51,247 nt of DNA, taken from contig PHCS01000012.1 in assembly GCA_002840845.1 (NCBI GenBank), positions 1-51,247 on the forward strand, written 5' to 3'. Every line of letters begins with the position of its first letter. Position 1 is the stretch's first letter. Below are positions 36,397-46,787 of this stretch, piece by piece. Source of the stretch: Betaproteobacteria bacterium HGW-Betaproteobacteria-14. Lineage in GTDB: Bacteria > Pseudomonadota > Gammaproteobacteria > Burkholderiales > Rhodocyclaceae. The translations under genes were made by a program, and so were the position numbers. The notes beneath the pieces are model-generated. The model was not told the DNA's origin. It saw only the letters and a program-made list of their open reading frames with translations, and ran no database searches.

Positions 36397-37254
36397 ATGA
36401 GCAAAATGCGCCAGCACACCGTGCAATGCCTCAGCCCCGGCGGCCTGCACCGCATGGCCTATGTCGAATGGGGCGATCCGAAGAACGCCCGCGTTCTGGT
36501 CTGCGTGCACGGCCTCACGCGCAACGCGCGCGATTTCGACTTCCTCGCGAAGGCCTTGTCGCAGCATTACCGCGTCGTCTGTCCCGACGTGGTCGGGCGC
36601 GGCCGCAGCAACTGGCTGCGGGTGAAGGACCATTACCAGTTGCCGCAGTACGTGTCGGACATGGTGACGCTGATCGCGCGCCTTGGCGTGGATGAAGTGC
36701 ACTGGGTCGGCACCTCGATGGGCGGCCTGATCGGCATGGCGCTCGCCGCGCAGGCGGACACGCCGATCAGCCGGCTGGTGCTCAACGACGTCGGCCCGGT
36801 GATTTCCGCGGTGGCAGTGAAGCGCATCGGCGAATACGTCGGCCAGATGCCGGAGTTCGCCAGCTTCAAGGATGCTGAGCAATACATCCGCTTCGTCAGC
36901 GCGCCTTTCGGCAAGCTCAGCGACGCGCAGTGGAAGCATCTCACCGAGCACGTCACGCGGCAGAAGGCCGGCGGCGGCTACGAGCTGGTCTACGACCCCG
37001 GCATCGCCGTGCCTTTCCGCAAGGAAATGAGCGACGAGGACGTCAGCCTGTGGCCGCTCTACGACGCCATCCGCTGCCCGACGCAGGTGGTGCGCGGCGC
37101 CGAGTCCGACCTGCTCTCGCACGCGACCTGCATGGAGATGGGACAGCGCGGCCCGAAAGCCCTGATCGCCGAGATTCCCGGCGTGGGACACGCGCCGATG
37201 TTCCTCGACGAGGCGCAGGTGGCGGTGGTCAGCGAATTCCTGCTCGCCAAATGA
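36397..37254 (+). CDS. Alpha/beta hydrolase
   Basis: 285 residues, RBS AAAGGAG seven bases before the ATG. The catalytic serine is in the nucleophile elbow VGTSMGGLIGMAL (about 106-118), the acid is probably in VVRGAESDLLS and the histidine in IPGVGHAPMFLD near the end. The oxyanion region is VCVHGLTRNARDF. Cytoplasmic, of the esterase/2-hydroxymuconic semialdehyde hydrolase type; substrate unknown. Its stop overlaps the next start as ATGA, so it is co-expressed with a quinone oxidoreductase-like gene. Confidence 0.87.
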   Translation: MSKMRQHTVQCLSPGGLHRMAYVEWGDPKNARVLVCVHGLTRNARDFDFLAKALSQHYRVVCPDVVGRGRSNWLRVKDHYQLPQYVSDMVTLIARLGVDEVHWVGTSMGGLIGMALAAQADTPISRLVLNDVGPVISAVAVKRIGEYVGQMPEFASFKDAEQYIRFVSAPFGKLSDAQWKHLTEHVTRQKAGGGYELVYDPGIAVPFRKEMSDEDVSLWPLYDAIRCPTQVVRGAESDLLSHATCMEMGQRGPKALIAEIPGVGHAPMFLDEAQVAVVSEFLLAK

Positions 37255-38261
37255 AAGCCGCCTTCATCCGCCGCTACGGTGGCAACGATGTCGTGGAACT
37301 GGGCGAGCAGCCGATGCCGCAGGCGGGGCCGGGCGAACTGCTGGTGGAGGTGCATGCCGCCAGCGTGAACCCGGTGGACTTCAAGATCCGCGACGGCATG
37401 CTGAAGATGATCGTGCCCTTCCGCTTTCCGCTCATCCTCGGCAATGATTTCTCCGGCGTGGTGAAGGCGGTCGGCGCCGGCGTGACGCGCTTCAAGCCGG
37501 GTGACGCGGTATTCGCGCGCATGGACAAGCAGCGCATCGGCGCCTTCGCCGAGTTCGCCTTGGTGGCCGAGGCGGATGCCGCCGCGAAACCGGCGAACCT
37601 CTCGCACATCGAGGCGGCGGCGGTGCCGCTGGCGGGCCTCACGGCCTGGCAGGCGCTGTTCGAGGTCGGGGGCCTGCAAGCCGGGCAGAAGGTGCTGATC
37701 CACGGCGGCTCGGGCGGGGTGGGCAGCTTCGCCATCCAGTTCGCCCGCCATGCCGGGCTGACGGTTGCCACCACGGTCGGCGCGCGCAACATGGAACTGG
37801 CGCGCAGCCTGGGCGCCGACACCGTCATCGATTACAAGACGCAGCGCTTCGAGGACTTCGTCAGCGACTATGACCTGGTCTTCGATACCCAGGCCGGCGA
37901 GATCCAGCACCGCTCCTTCGCCGTGCTCAAGCGCGGCGGCGCGCTGGTGAGCATCGCCGGCAAGCCGGACGGCCGCCTGGTGCGTGAATTCGGACTGAAT
38001 CCCCTCCTGGCCATGCTGCTCGACTTCCTCAGCCGCAAGACCCTGCGCCTGGCGAAGCGCCACGGCGTGCGCTACGAATACCTCTTCATGCACCCGAGCG
38101 GCGAGCAGCTCGCCCAGATCGGCCGCCTGCTCGAGGCGGGAACCGTGAGGACGATCATCGACAAGGTGTTCCCGCTGGCGCAGGTGCGCGAGGCGCTGGC
38201 GTACAGCGCGGCTGGCCATGCCACCGGGAAGGTGGTAGTCGAGGTGAAGGCCGCGGGCTGA
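37251..38261 (+). CDS. NADP-dependent zinc-free quinone oxidoreductase-like protein (MDR family)
   Basis: 336 residues, start MKAAFIRRYGGNDVVELGE at 37251. Medium-chain dehydrogenase/reductase features: NPVDFKIRDG, LGNDFSGVVKAVGAGVTRFKPGDAVFA, a Rossmann segment VLIHGGSGGVGSFAIQFARHAG (AxxGVG-type), and no zinc-binding cysteines. It reduces quinones or enones with NADPH in related enzymes. Coupled to the alpha/beta hydrolase. It ends 61 bases before an inverted-repeat element that separates it from boxA. Confidence 0.88.
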   Translation: MKAAFIRRYGGNDVVELGEQPMPQAGPGELLVEVHAASVNPVDFKIRDGMLKMIVPFRFPLILGNDFSGVVKAVGAGVTRFKPGDAVFARMDKQRIGAFAEFALVAEADAAAKPANLSHIEAAAVPLAGLTAWQALFEVGGLQAGQKVLIHGGSGGVGSFAIQFARHAGLTVATTVGARNMELARSLGADTVIDYKTQRFEDFVSDYDLVFDTQAGEIQHRSFAVLKRGGALVSIAGKPDGRLVREFGLNPLLAMLLDFLSRKTLRLAKRHGVRYEYLFMHPSGEQLAQIGRLLEAGTVRTIIDKVFPLAQVREALAYSAAGHATGKVVVEVKAAG

Positions 38262-38322
38262 CCTTTTCCGAGGAAAAGCTCGCCGTATTCCGGCGGCTGA
38301 CTATTGTGGGAGCGGCCGAGTC

Positions 38323-38393
38323 CGTCATCCCCGCGAAAGCGGGGATCCAGCTTTGCTGAAAACTACTGGATTCCCGCCTCCGCGGGAATGACG
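38323..38393. repeat. Inverted-repeat element (MITE/REP-like) between convergent genes
   Basis: Ends CGTCATCCCCGCG and CGCGGGAATGACG are imperfect inverted copies. Inside, each half forms its own hairpin: ATCCCCGCGAAAGCGGGGAT on the left and TTCCCGCCTCCGCGGGAA on the right. Sequences of this kind (TCATTCCCGCG...) are dispersed in many beta- and gammaproteobacteria. It lies between the quinone oxidoreductase-like gene and the end of boxA, where it may stop transcripts from both sides. Confidence 0.8.
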
Positions 38394-38401
38394 AGCGCCG
38401 C

Positions 38402-39613
38402 TCAATACGTCTCGACGTGATACCGGCTCTTTTCCCGTAGCTGCGGCAGCAGCTTGTCCCAGTCGCCGCCGTGCTGGCGGCAGACATCGCGGAAGGCTTC
38501 GTCGACGCCTTTCTCCATGCCCTTCAATCCGCACAGGTAGATGTAGCAGTTCTCGTCCTGCAACTGCCGCCAGACGTCGTCGTGGCGGGCGCGGATGAGG
38601 TCCTGCACATACTGCTTGGGCTTGCCGGGCACGCGCGAGAAGGCGAAGTTGATGTCGATGAAATCCTTCGGCAGCTTCATGAGGGGGCCGAAGTAGGGCA
38701 ACTCATCCTGTGCGCGGGCGCCGAAGAACAGCATCAGTTCGCCGCCTTCCTTCTTCTCGATGCGCCGGCGCCGCCGCTCGGTCATGGCGCGCATCGGCGC
38801 GGAGCCGGTGCCGGTGCAGATCATCATGAGCGAACTGCCGGGATGGTTCGGCATGAGGAAGGCGGCGCCGAAGGGGCCGATCACCTGCACTTTGTCGCCC
38901 TTCTTCAGGTCGCACAGATAGTTGGAGCCGACGCCCTTGACCGGCTTGCCCTCGTGGTCGGCAGTGACGCGCTTCACCGTGATGGCGCAGTTGTGATAGC
39001 CGGGGCGCTCGCCCTCGCGCGGGCTGGCCACCGAGTAGAGGCGCACATGGTGCGGCCGGCCGGCTTCATCGGTGCCGGGCGGCAGGATGCCGATGTTCTG
39101 GCCTTCCAGCAGGGGGAAATGCACGCCGCCAAAGTCGAGCACGATGTGGCGGATGTCGGCGCTGGCATCCTCGCCGGTGAGGCGGAAGTTGCCGGCCACG
39201 GTGGCGCTGATCGGATTCTTCTCGTTGTAGAGATTGACGACGGGTTTCTCCGCCGACCACGGCGCCGCGACCGGGCCGCCCTGGCCGGATGTGGCTTCGC
39301 TGGTCAGGCGCGCCACGTCCTCCGGCTCGGCAGCGGTGGTTGCCATGGGCGGCGCCTCCGGCGCCGGCAGTTCGTCCCAGGAGTACTGCTCCTCCAGCGT
39401 GTAGGGCTTGCCTTGCTCGATGGGGAACCAGTTGTCGATGGCGCCGGTGGGGCAGGGCGGCACGCAGGCGCGGCAGTCCTCGCAGATCTCGGCCATCACG
39501 ACGTAGTTGCGCGAATCGTGCGTGATGGCGTTGACCGGGCAGGTCTCCTCGCAGGTGTTGCAGCGGATGCAGATGCCCGGATCGATGAGGTGCTGCTTGA
39601 CAATGTCTGTCAT
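38402..39613 (-). CDS. boxA: Benzoyl-CoA 2,3-epoxidase, reductase component BoxA
   Basis: 403 residues, start [15 protein letters not shown] at 39613 with AAGGAA upstream. Two [4Fe-4S] clusters are coordinated by [12 protein letters not shown] (Cys 15, 18, 21, 25) and [12 protein letters not shown] (Cys 44, 47, 50, 54). A linker is followed by an FAD/NADPH reductase domain ([13 protein letters not shown] for [18 protein letters not shown] for the nucleotide, [14 protein letters not shown] at the end). BoxA passes electrons from NADPH to BoxB for oxygen activation in aerobic benzoate degradation. It is the last gene of the boxRCBA group, 21 bases after boxB. Confidence 0.96.
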   Translation of the reverse strand: MTDIVKQHLIDPGICIRCNTCEETCPVNAITHDSRNYVVMAEICEDCRACVPPCPTGAIDNWFPIEQGKPYTLEEQYSWDELPAPEAPPMATTAAEPEDVARLTSEATSGQGGPVAAPWSAEKPVVNLYNEKNPISATVAGNFRLTGEDASADIRHIVLDFGGVHFPLLEGQNIGILPPGTDEAGRPHHVRLYSVASPREGERPGYHNCAITVKRVTADHEGKPVKGVGSNYLCDLKKGDKVQVIGPFGAAFLMPNHPGSSLMMICTGTGSAPMRAMTERRRRRIEKKEGGELMLFFGARAQDELPYFGPLMKLPKDFIDINFAFSRVPGKPKQYVQDLIRARHDDVWRQLQDENCYIYLCGLKGMEKGVDEAFRDVCRQHGGDWDKLLPQLREKSRYHVETY

Positions 39614-39634
39614 GACTGCAGTTCCTTGCAAGCC

Positions 39635-41059
<1,425 letters not shown>

Positions 41060-41091
41060 GGTGTCTATTCTCCGTTTGGGCTGTCTGTGGC

Positions 41092-41111
41092 CCTCTCCCC
41101 GCCGGGGAGAG
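41092..41111. repeat. Short perfect inverted repeat between boxC and boxB
   Basis: CCCTCTCCCC-GCC-GGGGAGAGGG (about 41092-41114) gives a 10-bp stem with a 3-base loop in the boxC-boxB gap. The flanks CAAACC / GGGTGAGGGG extend a weaker pairing. No T-run follows, so it is more likely an mRNA processing or stability hairpin inside the operon than a terminator. Confidence 0.6.
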
Positions 41112-41126
41112 GGTTTGGGTGAGGGG

Positions 41127-42767
41127 TTACACCCTCTCCCAATTGAATTTCGCTTTCGCGCCCGTGCCGTACACCTTCAGCGCGCCTGTCTCGCCGACGG
41201 CGTTGGGACGGTTGAAGATCCAGTTTTGCCAGGCGGTAAGGCGGCCGAAGATGCGCGTGTCCATGGTCTCGCCGCCGGCGAAGCGCAAGGACGCTTCCAT
41301 GCCCGTCAGCGCATCCGGCGAGAGGGCCGTGCGTTCCTCGAAGGCGATGCGCAGTTCCTCGTCCCAGTCGAGCTCATCCGGCACGAAGGTGACGAGGCCG
41401 AGCTCGGCGGCCTGGTCTGCCGCCAGGTTCTTGCCGATGGCGGCGTGCGCGGCGGACACGGGGGCGGCATCGTCGGCGAAGCGGGTGGCCAGGCGCGAGA
41501 GGCCGTTGTTCATGGGAAAGAGGCCGAAGTTGGCTTCCGACAGGGCGATCTTCGGCGCACGGGCGACGTCATCCTCGATCTGCAGCATGAAGCTGCGGTC
41601 GGCGGCCAGCGCTAGTTCGAAGAACAGGCCGCCGAAGCAGGAACCCTCGTCGAGCACGGCGAACATCGAGCGCGAGGAGACGTCGAGCCGGCGCAGGCAG
41701 CGGCGCAGCATGCCGATCGTCTCGCGCACGAACCAGTTGTCCTTGAACTTCTGCAGGGTCGCATCGGCTTCCAGCACGGCGGCGAGGTCGCCGCGCGTCT
41801 TGATCTGCCAGAGGCCGACGTCGAGGTCGTTGGTGCGCAGCATGAGGATGGCGTCGTCCAGCTCGCGCGCCATGGCGAGCGGCCACCAGCGCGCACCCTG
41901 CGTGAGGATCTCCTCCAGTTCGTCGGGCTGGCGGCCCATCGGCGCCGACACGGTCAGCGTGGCGATGCGCGTGTCGCGGTCGATGGCCACATCGACATGG
42001 GTGTAGTGATACCCCTTGTCGTCATCCGTGCGCTTGAGCGGCGTCAGGGCGATGCCCTGGCCGCCGGGGCGATCCGACTGCTTGGCCAGTTCGGCGGCGC
42101 GGGCCTTCACCAGCTCCTCGAACTGCTGCGGCTTGGCGATGTGGTCGACCAGCTTCCATTCCAGCGCGCGCTCGGCGCGCACGCCCTCGGAGGTGGTGCA
42201 GAACACGTCGGCGAGGTCGCGGCGCATCTTGCGCTTGTCCACCAGTCGGGTGAGGCCGCCGGTGCCGGGCAGCACGCCCAGCAGCGGCACCTCGGGCAGG
42301 CTGACGGCGGTGGAGCGGTCGTCGATCATGGCGATCTCATCGCAGGCCAGCGCCATCTCGTAGCCGCCGCCGGCGGTGGCGCCGTTCAGCGCGGCGAGGA
42401 ACTTGAGCCCGGAGTGCTCGCTGGAATCCTCCAGGCCGTTGCGCGTCTCGTTGGTGAATTTGCAGAAGTTCACCTTCCATGCATGGGTCGACAGGCCCAG
42501 CATGTAGATGTTCGCGCCCGAGCAGAACATGCGCGCCTTGCCGCTGGTGATGACGACGCACTTCACCTCGGGATGCTCGAAGCGGATGCGCTGCACGGCG
42601 TCGTGCAGTTCCATGTCGACGCCCAGGTCGTAGGAATTCAGCTTGAGCTTGTAGCCGGGGAGAATGCCGCGGTCTTCCTGGATGTCCAGGGTCAGCGTGG
42701 CGATGGGGCCGTCGAAGGCCAGTCGCCAGTGTGCGTAATGGGAAGGATCGGTTTCGTACGTGATCAT
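41127..42767 (-). CDS. boxC: 2,3-epoxybenzoyl-CoA dihydrolase BoxC
   Basis: 546 residues from the ATG at 42767, preceded by GGAGG; upstream in-frame sequence runs into the intergenic space. A crotonase-like N-terminal domain (about 30-290) shows VKCVVITSGKARMFCSGANIYMLG, KFLAALNGATAGGGYEMALACDE and VSLPEVPLLGVLPGTGGLTRL. A second, weaker crotonase-like domain follows (FAVLDEGSCFGGLFFELALAADR). BoxC opens the epoxide ring with two waters to 3,4-dehydroadipyl-CoA semialdehyde and formate. It follows boxR by 64 bases. boxD and boxZ are not in the window. Confidence 0.96.
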   Translation of the reverse strand: MITYETDPSHYAHWRLAFDGPIATLTLDIQEDRGILPGYKLKLNSYDLGVDMELHDAVQRIRFEHPEVKCVVITSGKARMFCSGANIYMLGLSTHAWKVNFCKFTNETRNGLEDSSEHSGLKFLAALNGATAGGGYEMALACDEIAMIDDRSTAVSLPEVPLLGVLPGTGGLTRLVDKRKMRRDLADVFCTTSEGVRAERALEWKLVDHIAKPQQFEELVKARAAELAKQSDRPGGQGIALTPLKRTDDDKGYHYTHVDVAIDRDTRIATLTVSAPMGRQPDELEEILTQGARWWPLAMARELDDAILMLRTNDLDVGLWQIKTRGDLAAVLEADATLQKFKDNWFVRETIGMLRRCLRRLDVSSRSMFAVLDEGSCFGGLFFELALAADRSFMLQIEDDVARAPKIALSEANFGLFPMNNGLSRLATRFADDAAPVSAAHAAIGKNLAADQAAELGLVTFVPDELDWDEELRIAFEERTALSPDALTGMEASLRFAGGETMDTRIFGRLTAWQNWIFNRPNAVGETGALKVYGTGAKAKFNWERV

Positions 42768-42831
42768 CTCAGTGCCTCCGTGGGTTGCCGCCCCCGTCAG
42801 CACAAGATGAACTAAAGTGCAGACAGAAGCT

Positions 42832-43725
42832 TTATGTCGAAATATTATACATATTCTGCAACTCTTCTTGACTTGCGTCAACTGTTTTATTTGAGGTGTC
42901 AATGACGGCGTCGGCCAGGCCGTACAGGTCGTTGCGTTCCGCCAGGATGCGGCGCAGGTCGGCCATGGCTTCCTCCCGTCCGGTGATGGGGCGCATGTCG
43001 CCTTGGGCGATGACGCGCTGCATGTGCTCCTCTGCGCTTGCCTTGATCCATACCGTGTAGCAGGCCGAGCGCAGCAGTTCGTAGGTGGGCGCCTCCGTGA
43101 CGAGGCCTCCGCCGGCGGCGATCACGACCTGCTCGTGATGCTCGATGATGCGCTCCAGGCAGCGTTTTTCGAAGCGGCGGTAGGCCTGCTGGCCGTAGAG
43201 GGAGAAGATTTCCGACGAGGGGATGCCGGATTCGCGCTCGATTTCGTCGTCGAGTTCGACGAAGGGCACGCCGAGGCTGCCGGCCAGGCGCCGTCCGAGG
43301 GTGGATTTGCCGGCGCCGCGCAGTCCGATGAGGGCGATGCGGTTGCGGCGGGATTGCGGATCCGGTTCGCCGAAGGCGCTGGAGAGGATGGCTTTCGCCT
43401 GCAGCAGCTTTTTCGGCGAGAGCTTCTCGAGGTACTGAATCAGAAGGGTCAGTTCGATGGGATGGCCGTCCCGCTCGCTGAGCAGTTCCGTCAGCGGGCA
43501 ATCCAGCGCGGCCGCCACCTGGCGCAACAGGAGGATGGAAATGTTGCCCTGTCCGCTTTCAAGTTGGGCCAGATAGCGTTCCGAGACGCTGGATTTGCCT
43601 GCCAGCGCCTTGCGTGACAGGCCAAGGCGGGTACGGGCATCGCGAACGCGCGCACCAAGTTGCTGCAAGTAGTTATGCTCTTCCTGCAAGGAATCGGCTG
43701 CTATTTGCGAGGATTCGGCCATCAT
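42832..43725 (-). CDS. boxR: Benzoyl-CoA-responsive regulator BoxR
   Basis: 297 residues. ATG at 43725 with AAGGGGGAAACGCA upstream; a second ATG follows at once (MMAESS). The N-terminal XRE-type helix-turn-helix (about 22-83) is LGARVRDARTRLGLSRKALAGKSSVSERYLAQLESGQG. The C-terminal domain (about 128-297) resembles shikimate kinase, with Walker A LIGLRGAGKSTLGRRLA at about 132-148 and AAGGGLV. In BoxR/BzdR regulators this domain binds benzoyl-CoA and relieves repression. It is first in the minus-strand box group and diverges from the ligase operon. Confidence 0.95.
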   Translation of the reverse strand: MMAESSQIAADSLQEEHNYLQQLGARVRDARTRLGLSRKALAGKSSVSERYLAQLESGQGNISILLLRQVAAALDCPLTELLSERDGHPIELTLLIQYLEKLSPKKLLQAKAILSSAFGEPDPQSRRNRIALIGLRGAGKSTLGRRLAGSLGVPFVELDDEIERESGIPSSEIFSLYGQQAYRRFEKRCLERIIEHHEQVVIAAGGGLVTEAPTYELLRSACYTVWIKASAEEHMQRVIAQGDMRPITGREEAMADLRRILAERNDLYGLADAVIDTSNKTVDASQEELQNMYNIST

Positions 43726-43752
43726 TGCGTTTCCCCCTTGGTTCGGGTGCGT

Positions 43753-43823
43753 AATATGCGCTGGCATATTAGCACCATATGATGCACTATAGCACTTGCC
43801 ATATCGTTGTTATGCATTATACT
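43753..43823. promoter_or_regulatory. Divergent boxR / ligase-operon control region
   Basis: A perfect inverted repeat AATATGC-GCTG-GCATATT spans 43753-43770. Two near-identical 10-mers, ATGCACTATA (43782-43791) and ATGCATTATA (43812-43821), lie exactly 30 bases apart. A sigma70-like plus-strand promoter fits TTGCCA (43796-43801), 16 bases, TATACT (43818-43823). On the minus strand a perfect TATAAT (43821-43816) overlaps the same site. A BoxR dimer bound here could repress both directions; known BoxR/BzdR operators contain TGCA cores, as both 10-mers do. All assignments are by eye. Confidence 0.6.
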
Positions 43824-43957
43824 GGCCAATACATGGCTATTTGCCATCCAGCCAATGCGATTTCTGGTGTTTCCGCAGGCTACCAAGCTGGCTAGAGCGG
43901 ATAATGGCAATGACTTCAGGAACTATACTGCAAACTTAAGATAAAGGTTAGCCAGAA

Positions 43958-44431
43958 ATGGGAAATAACACAGTAGAAGAGTTTACTTCCCTGATTGCCG
44001 GCGTTACCGCACGCATTGCCGGTCAGGTCCTGGACGATCAGCTGGATGCACGTCTCAACACGGAATTTCCGCCGGACGGGCCCGAATTCAATCGCATTTT
44101 CGATGCGTGCAAGGCTGCCATTGCGGCCGGCTGGATGTGCAACCGGGAGGCGGGCGGCATCAAGTTCGGCCGTGTCATCAAGCCGAGCGACGCGATCCAC
44201 GGCTTCAGCGTCGACGTCGTCGAGATGGACGATTGCAAGGGCCCGCACCACCGCCATCCGAAAGGCGAAATCGACATGATCATGCCGCTCGATGCCGAAG
44301 CGAAGTTCGACGGCCGAGGCAAGGGATGGCTGGTCTATCCTGCCGACCACGCCCATTCTCCGACCGTGACCGGCGGCAAGGCCATCGTGCTCTACCTCCT
44401 GCCAGACGGCGCGATAGAATTCACCAAGTAG
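43958..44431 (+). CDS. DUF4863 protein, 4-hydroxylaminobenzoate lyase-like
   Basis: 157 residues, MGNNTVEEFTSLIAGVTARI at the start, a cupin-like core with HHRHPKGEIDMIMPLD and GWLVYPADHAHSPTVTGGKAIVLYLLPDG. The histidines HHRH and the later HAH look like a metal site. The family includes PnbB-type 4-hydroxylaminobenzoate lyases. Members also occur beside box genes, where their role is not settled. It is the first gene of the operon with benzoate-CoA ligase. Its TAG stop lies inside the REP-like element at 44428-44479. Confidence 0.8.
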   Translation: MGNNTVEEFTSLIAGVTARIAGQVLDDQLDARLNTEFPPDGPEFNRIFDACKAAIAAGWMCNREAGGIKFGRVIKPSDAIHGFSVDVVEMDDCKGPHHRHPKGEIDMIMPLDAEAKFDGRGKGWLVYPADHAHSPTVTGGKAIVLYLLPDGAIEFTK

Positions 44432-44479
44432 GTCGGGCTTCAGCCCGACGACGGCTGTCGGCCTGAAGGCCGACCTACA
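44428..44479. repeat. REP-like palindromic element, copy 3
   Basis: Arms GTAGGTCGGGCTTCAG (from 44428) and CTGAAGGCCGACCTAC (to 44478) are inverted, with a short spacer. The TAG stop of the DUF4863 gene (44429-44431) is part of the left arm, and the right arm ends about six bases before the AAGGAGGAG ribosome site of the ligase gene. It is the shortest of the three copies. Confidence 0.88.
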
Positions 44480-44497
44480 AAAAAGGAGGAGCAGAAA

Positions 44498-46075
<1,578 letters not shown>

Positions 46076-46091
46076 TCCCGGCGGAGGCGAC

Positions 46092-46787
46092 ATGCGTGTC
46101 CTGATCATCGAAGACGATCTCGACATCGCGACCAACCTCTACGAGTTCCTCGAGAGCAAGGGCAACGTCGCCGACCTGGCGCGCGACGGCGTCAGCGGCA
46201 TGCACCTGGCGGTATCCAGCGAGTTCGATGCGATCGTCCTCGACCTCGGGCTGCCGGGCATGGACGGCCTGTGCCTGTGCCGCAAATTGCGCCAGGAGGC
46301 CAAGCGCGACGTGCCGATCCTGATCCTTACGGCGCGCGACGTGCTCGAGGACAAGCTGGCAGCGTTCGAGTGCGGCGCCGACGACTACCTCGTCAAGCCC
46401 TTTGCCTTGCGCGAAGTCGAGGCGCGGCTCAACGCGCTCGTTGCCCGCCGGCGCGGGCGCGTCATCGAGCGCAAGCTGTGCTTCGACACCATCGCCTACG
46501 ATCCGGCCACGCTCGCCGTCACGGTGGAGGGGCGTCCGGTGCATCTCTCCCGCAAGTGCCTGCGCCTGCTCGAGGTGCTGATCTCGGCGCCGAACCGCGT
46601 CTATAGCCGTGACGAGCTCGAGCAGGAGCTGTGGGGCGACGAGCATCCCCAGAGCGATTCGCTGCGCAGCCACATGCACATGCTGCGGCGCGCCCTGACC
46701 GATTCGCGCGGCGGCTCGCCCATCGAGACCGTTCACGGCATTGGCTACCGTTTTGCCGTTGCCGATGCCGATGCCCGTCCGGCATAG
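46092..46787 (+). CDS. OmpR-family response regulator
   Basis: 231 residues, start MRVLIIEDDLDIATNL at 46092 with GGCGGAGG upstream. The receiver domain (1-120) has the acidic pair ED(8,9), phospho-acceptor Asp51 (AIVLDLGLPGMDG), Thr80 and Lys102 (DDYLVKPFA). The C-terminal winged helix (about 130-225) shows LSRKCLRLLEVLISAPNRVYSRDELEQELWGD and LRSHMHMLRRAL...IETVHGIGYRFAV. It is 16 bases after the ligase and overlaps the sensor-kinase gene. A phased repeat array typical for such regulators follows the pair at 48118-48157. Confidence 0.93.
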   Translation: MRVLIIEDDLDIATNLYEFLESKGNVADLARDGVSGMHLAVSSEFDAIVLDLGLPGMDGLCLCRKLRQEAKRDVPILILTARDVLEDKLAAFECGADDYLVKPFALREVEARLNALVARRRGRVIERKLCFDTIAYDPATLAVTVEGRPVHLSRKCLRLLEVLISAPNRVYSRDELEQELWGDEHPQSDSLRSHMHMLRRALTDSRGGSPIETVHGIGYRFAVADADARPA

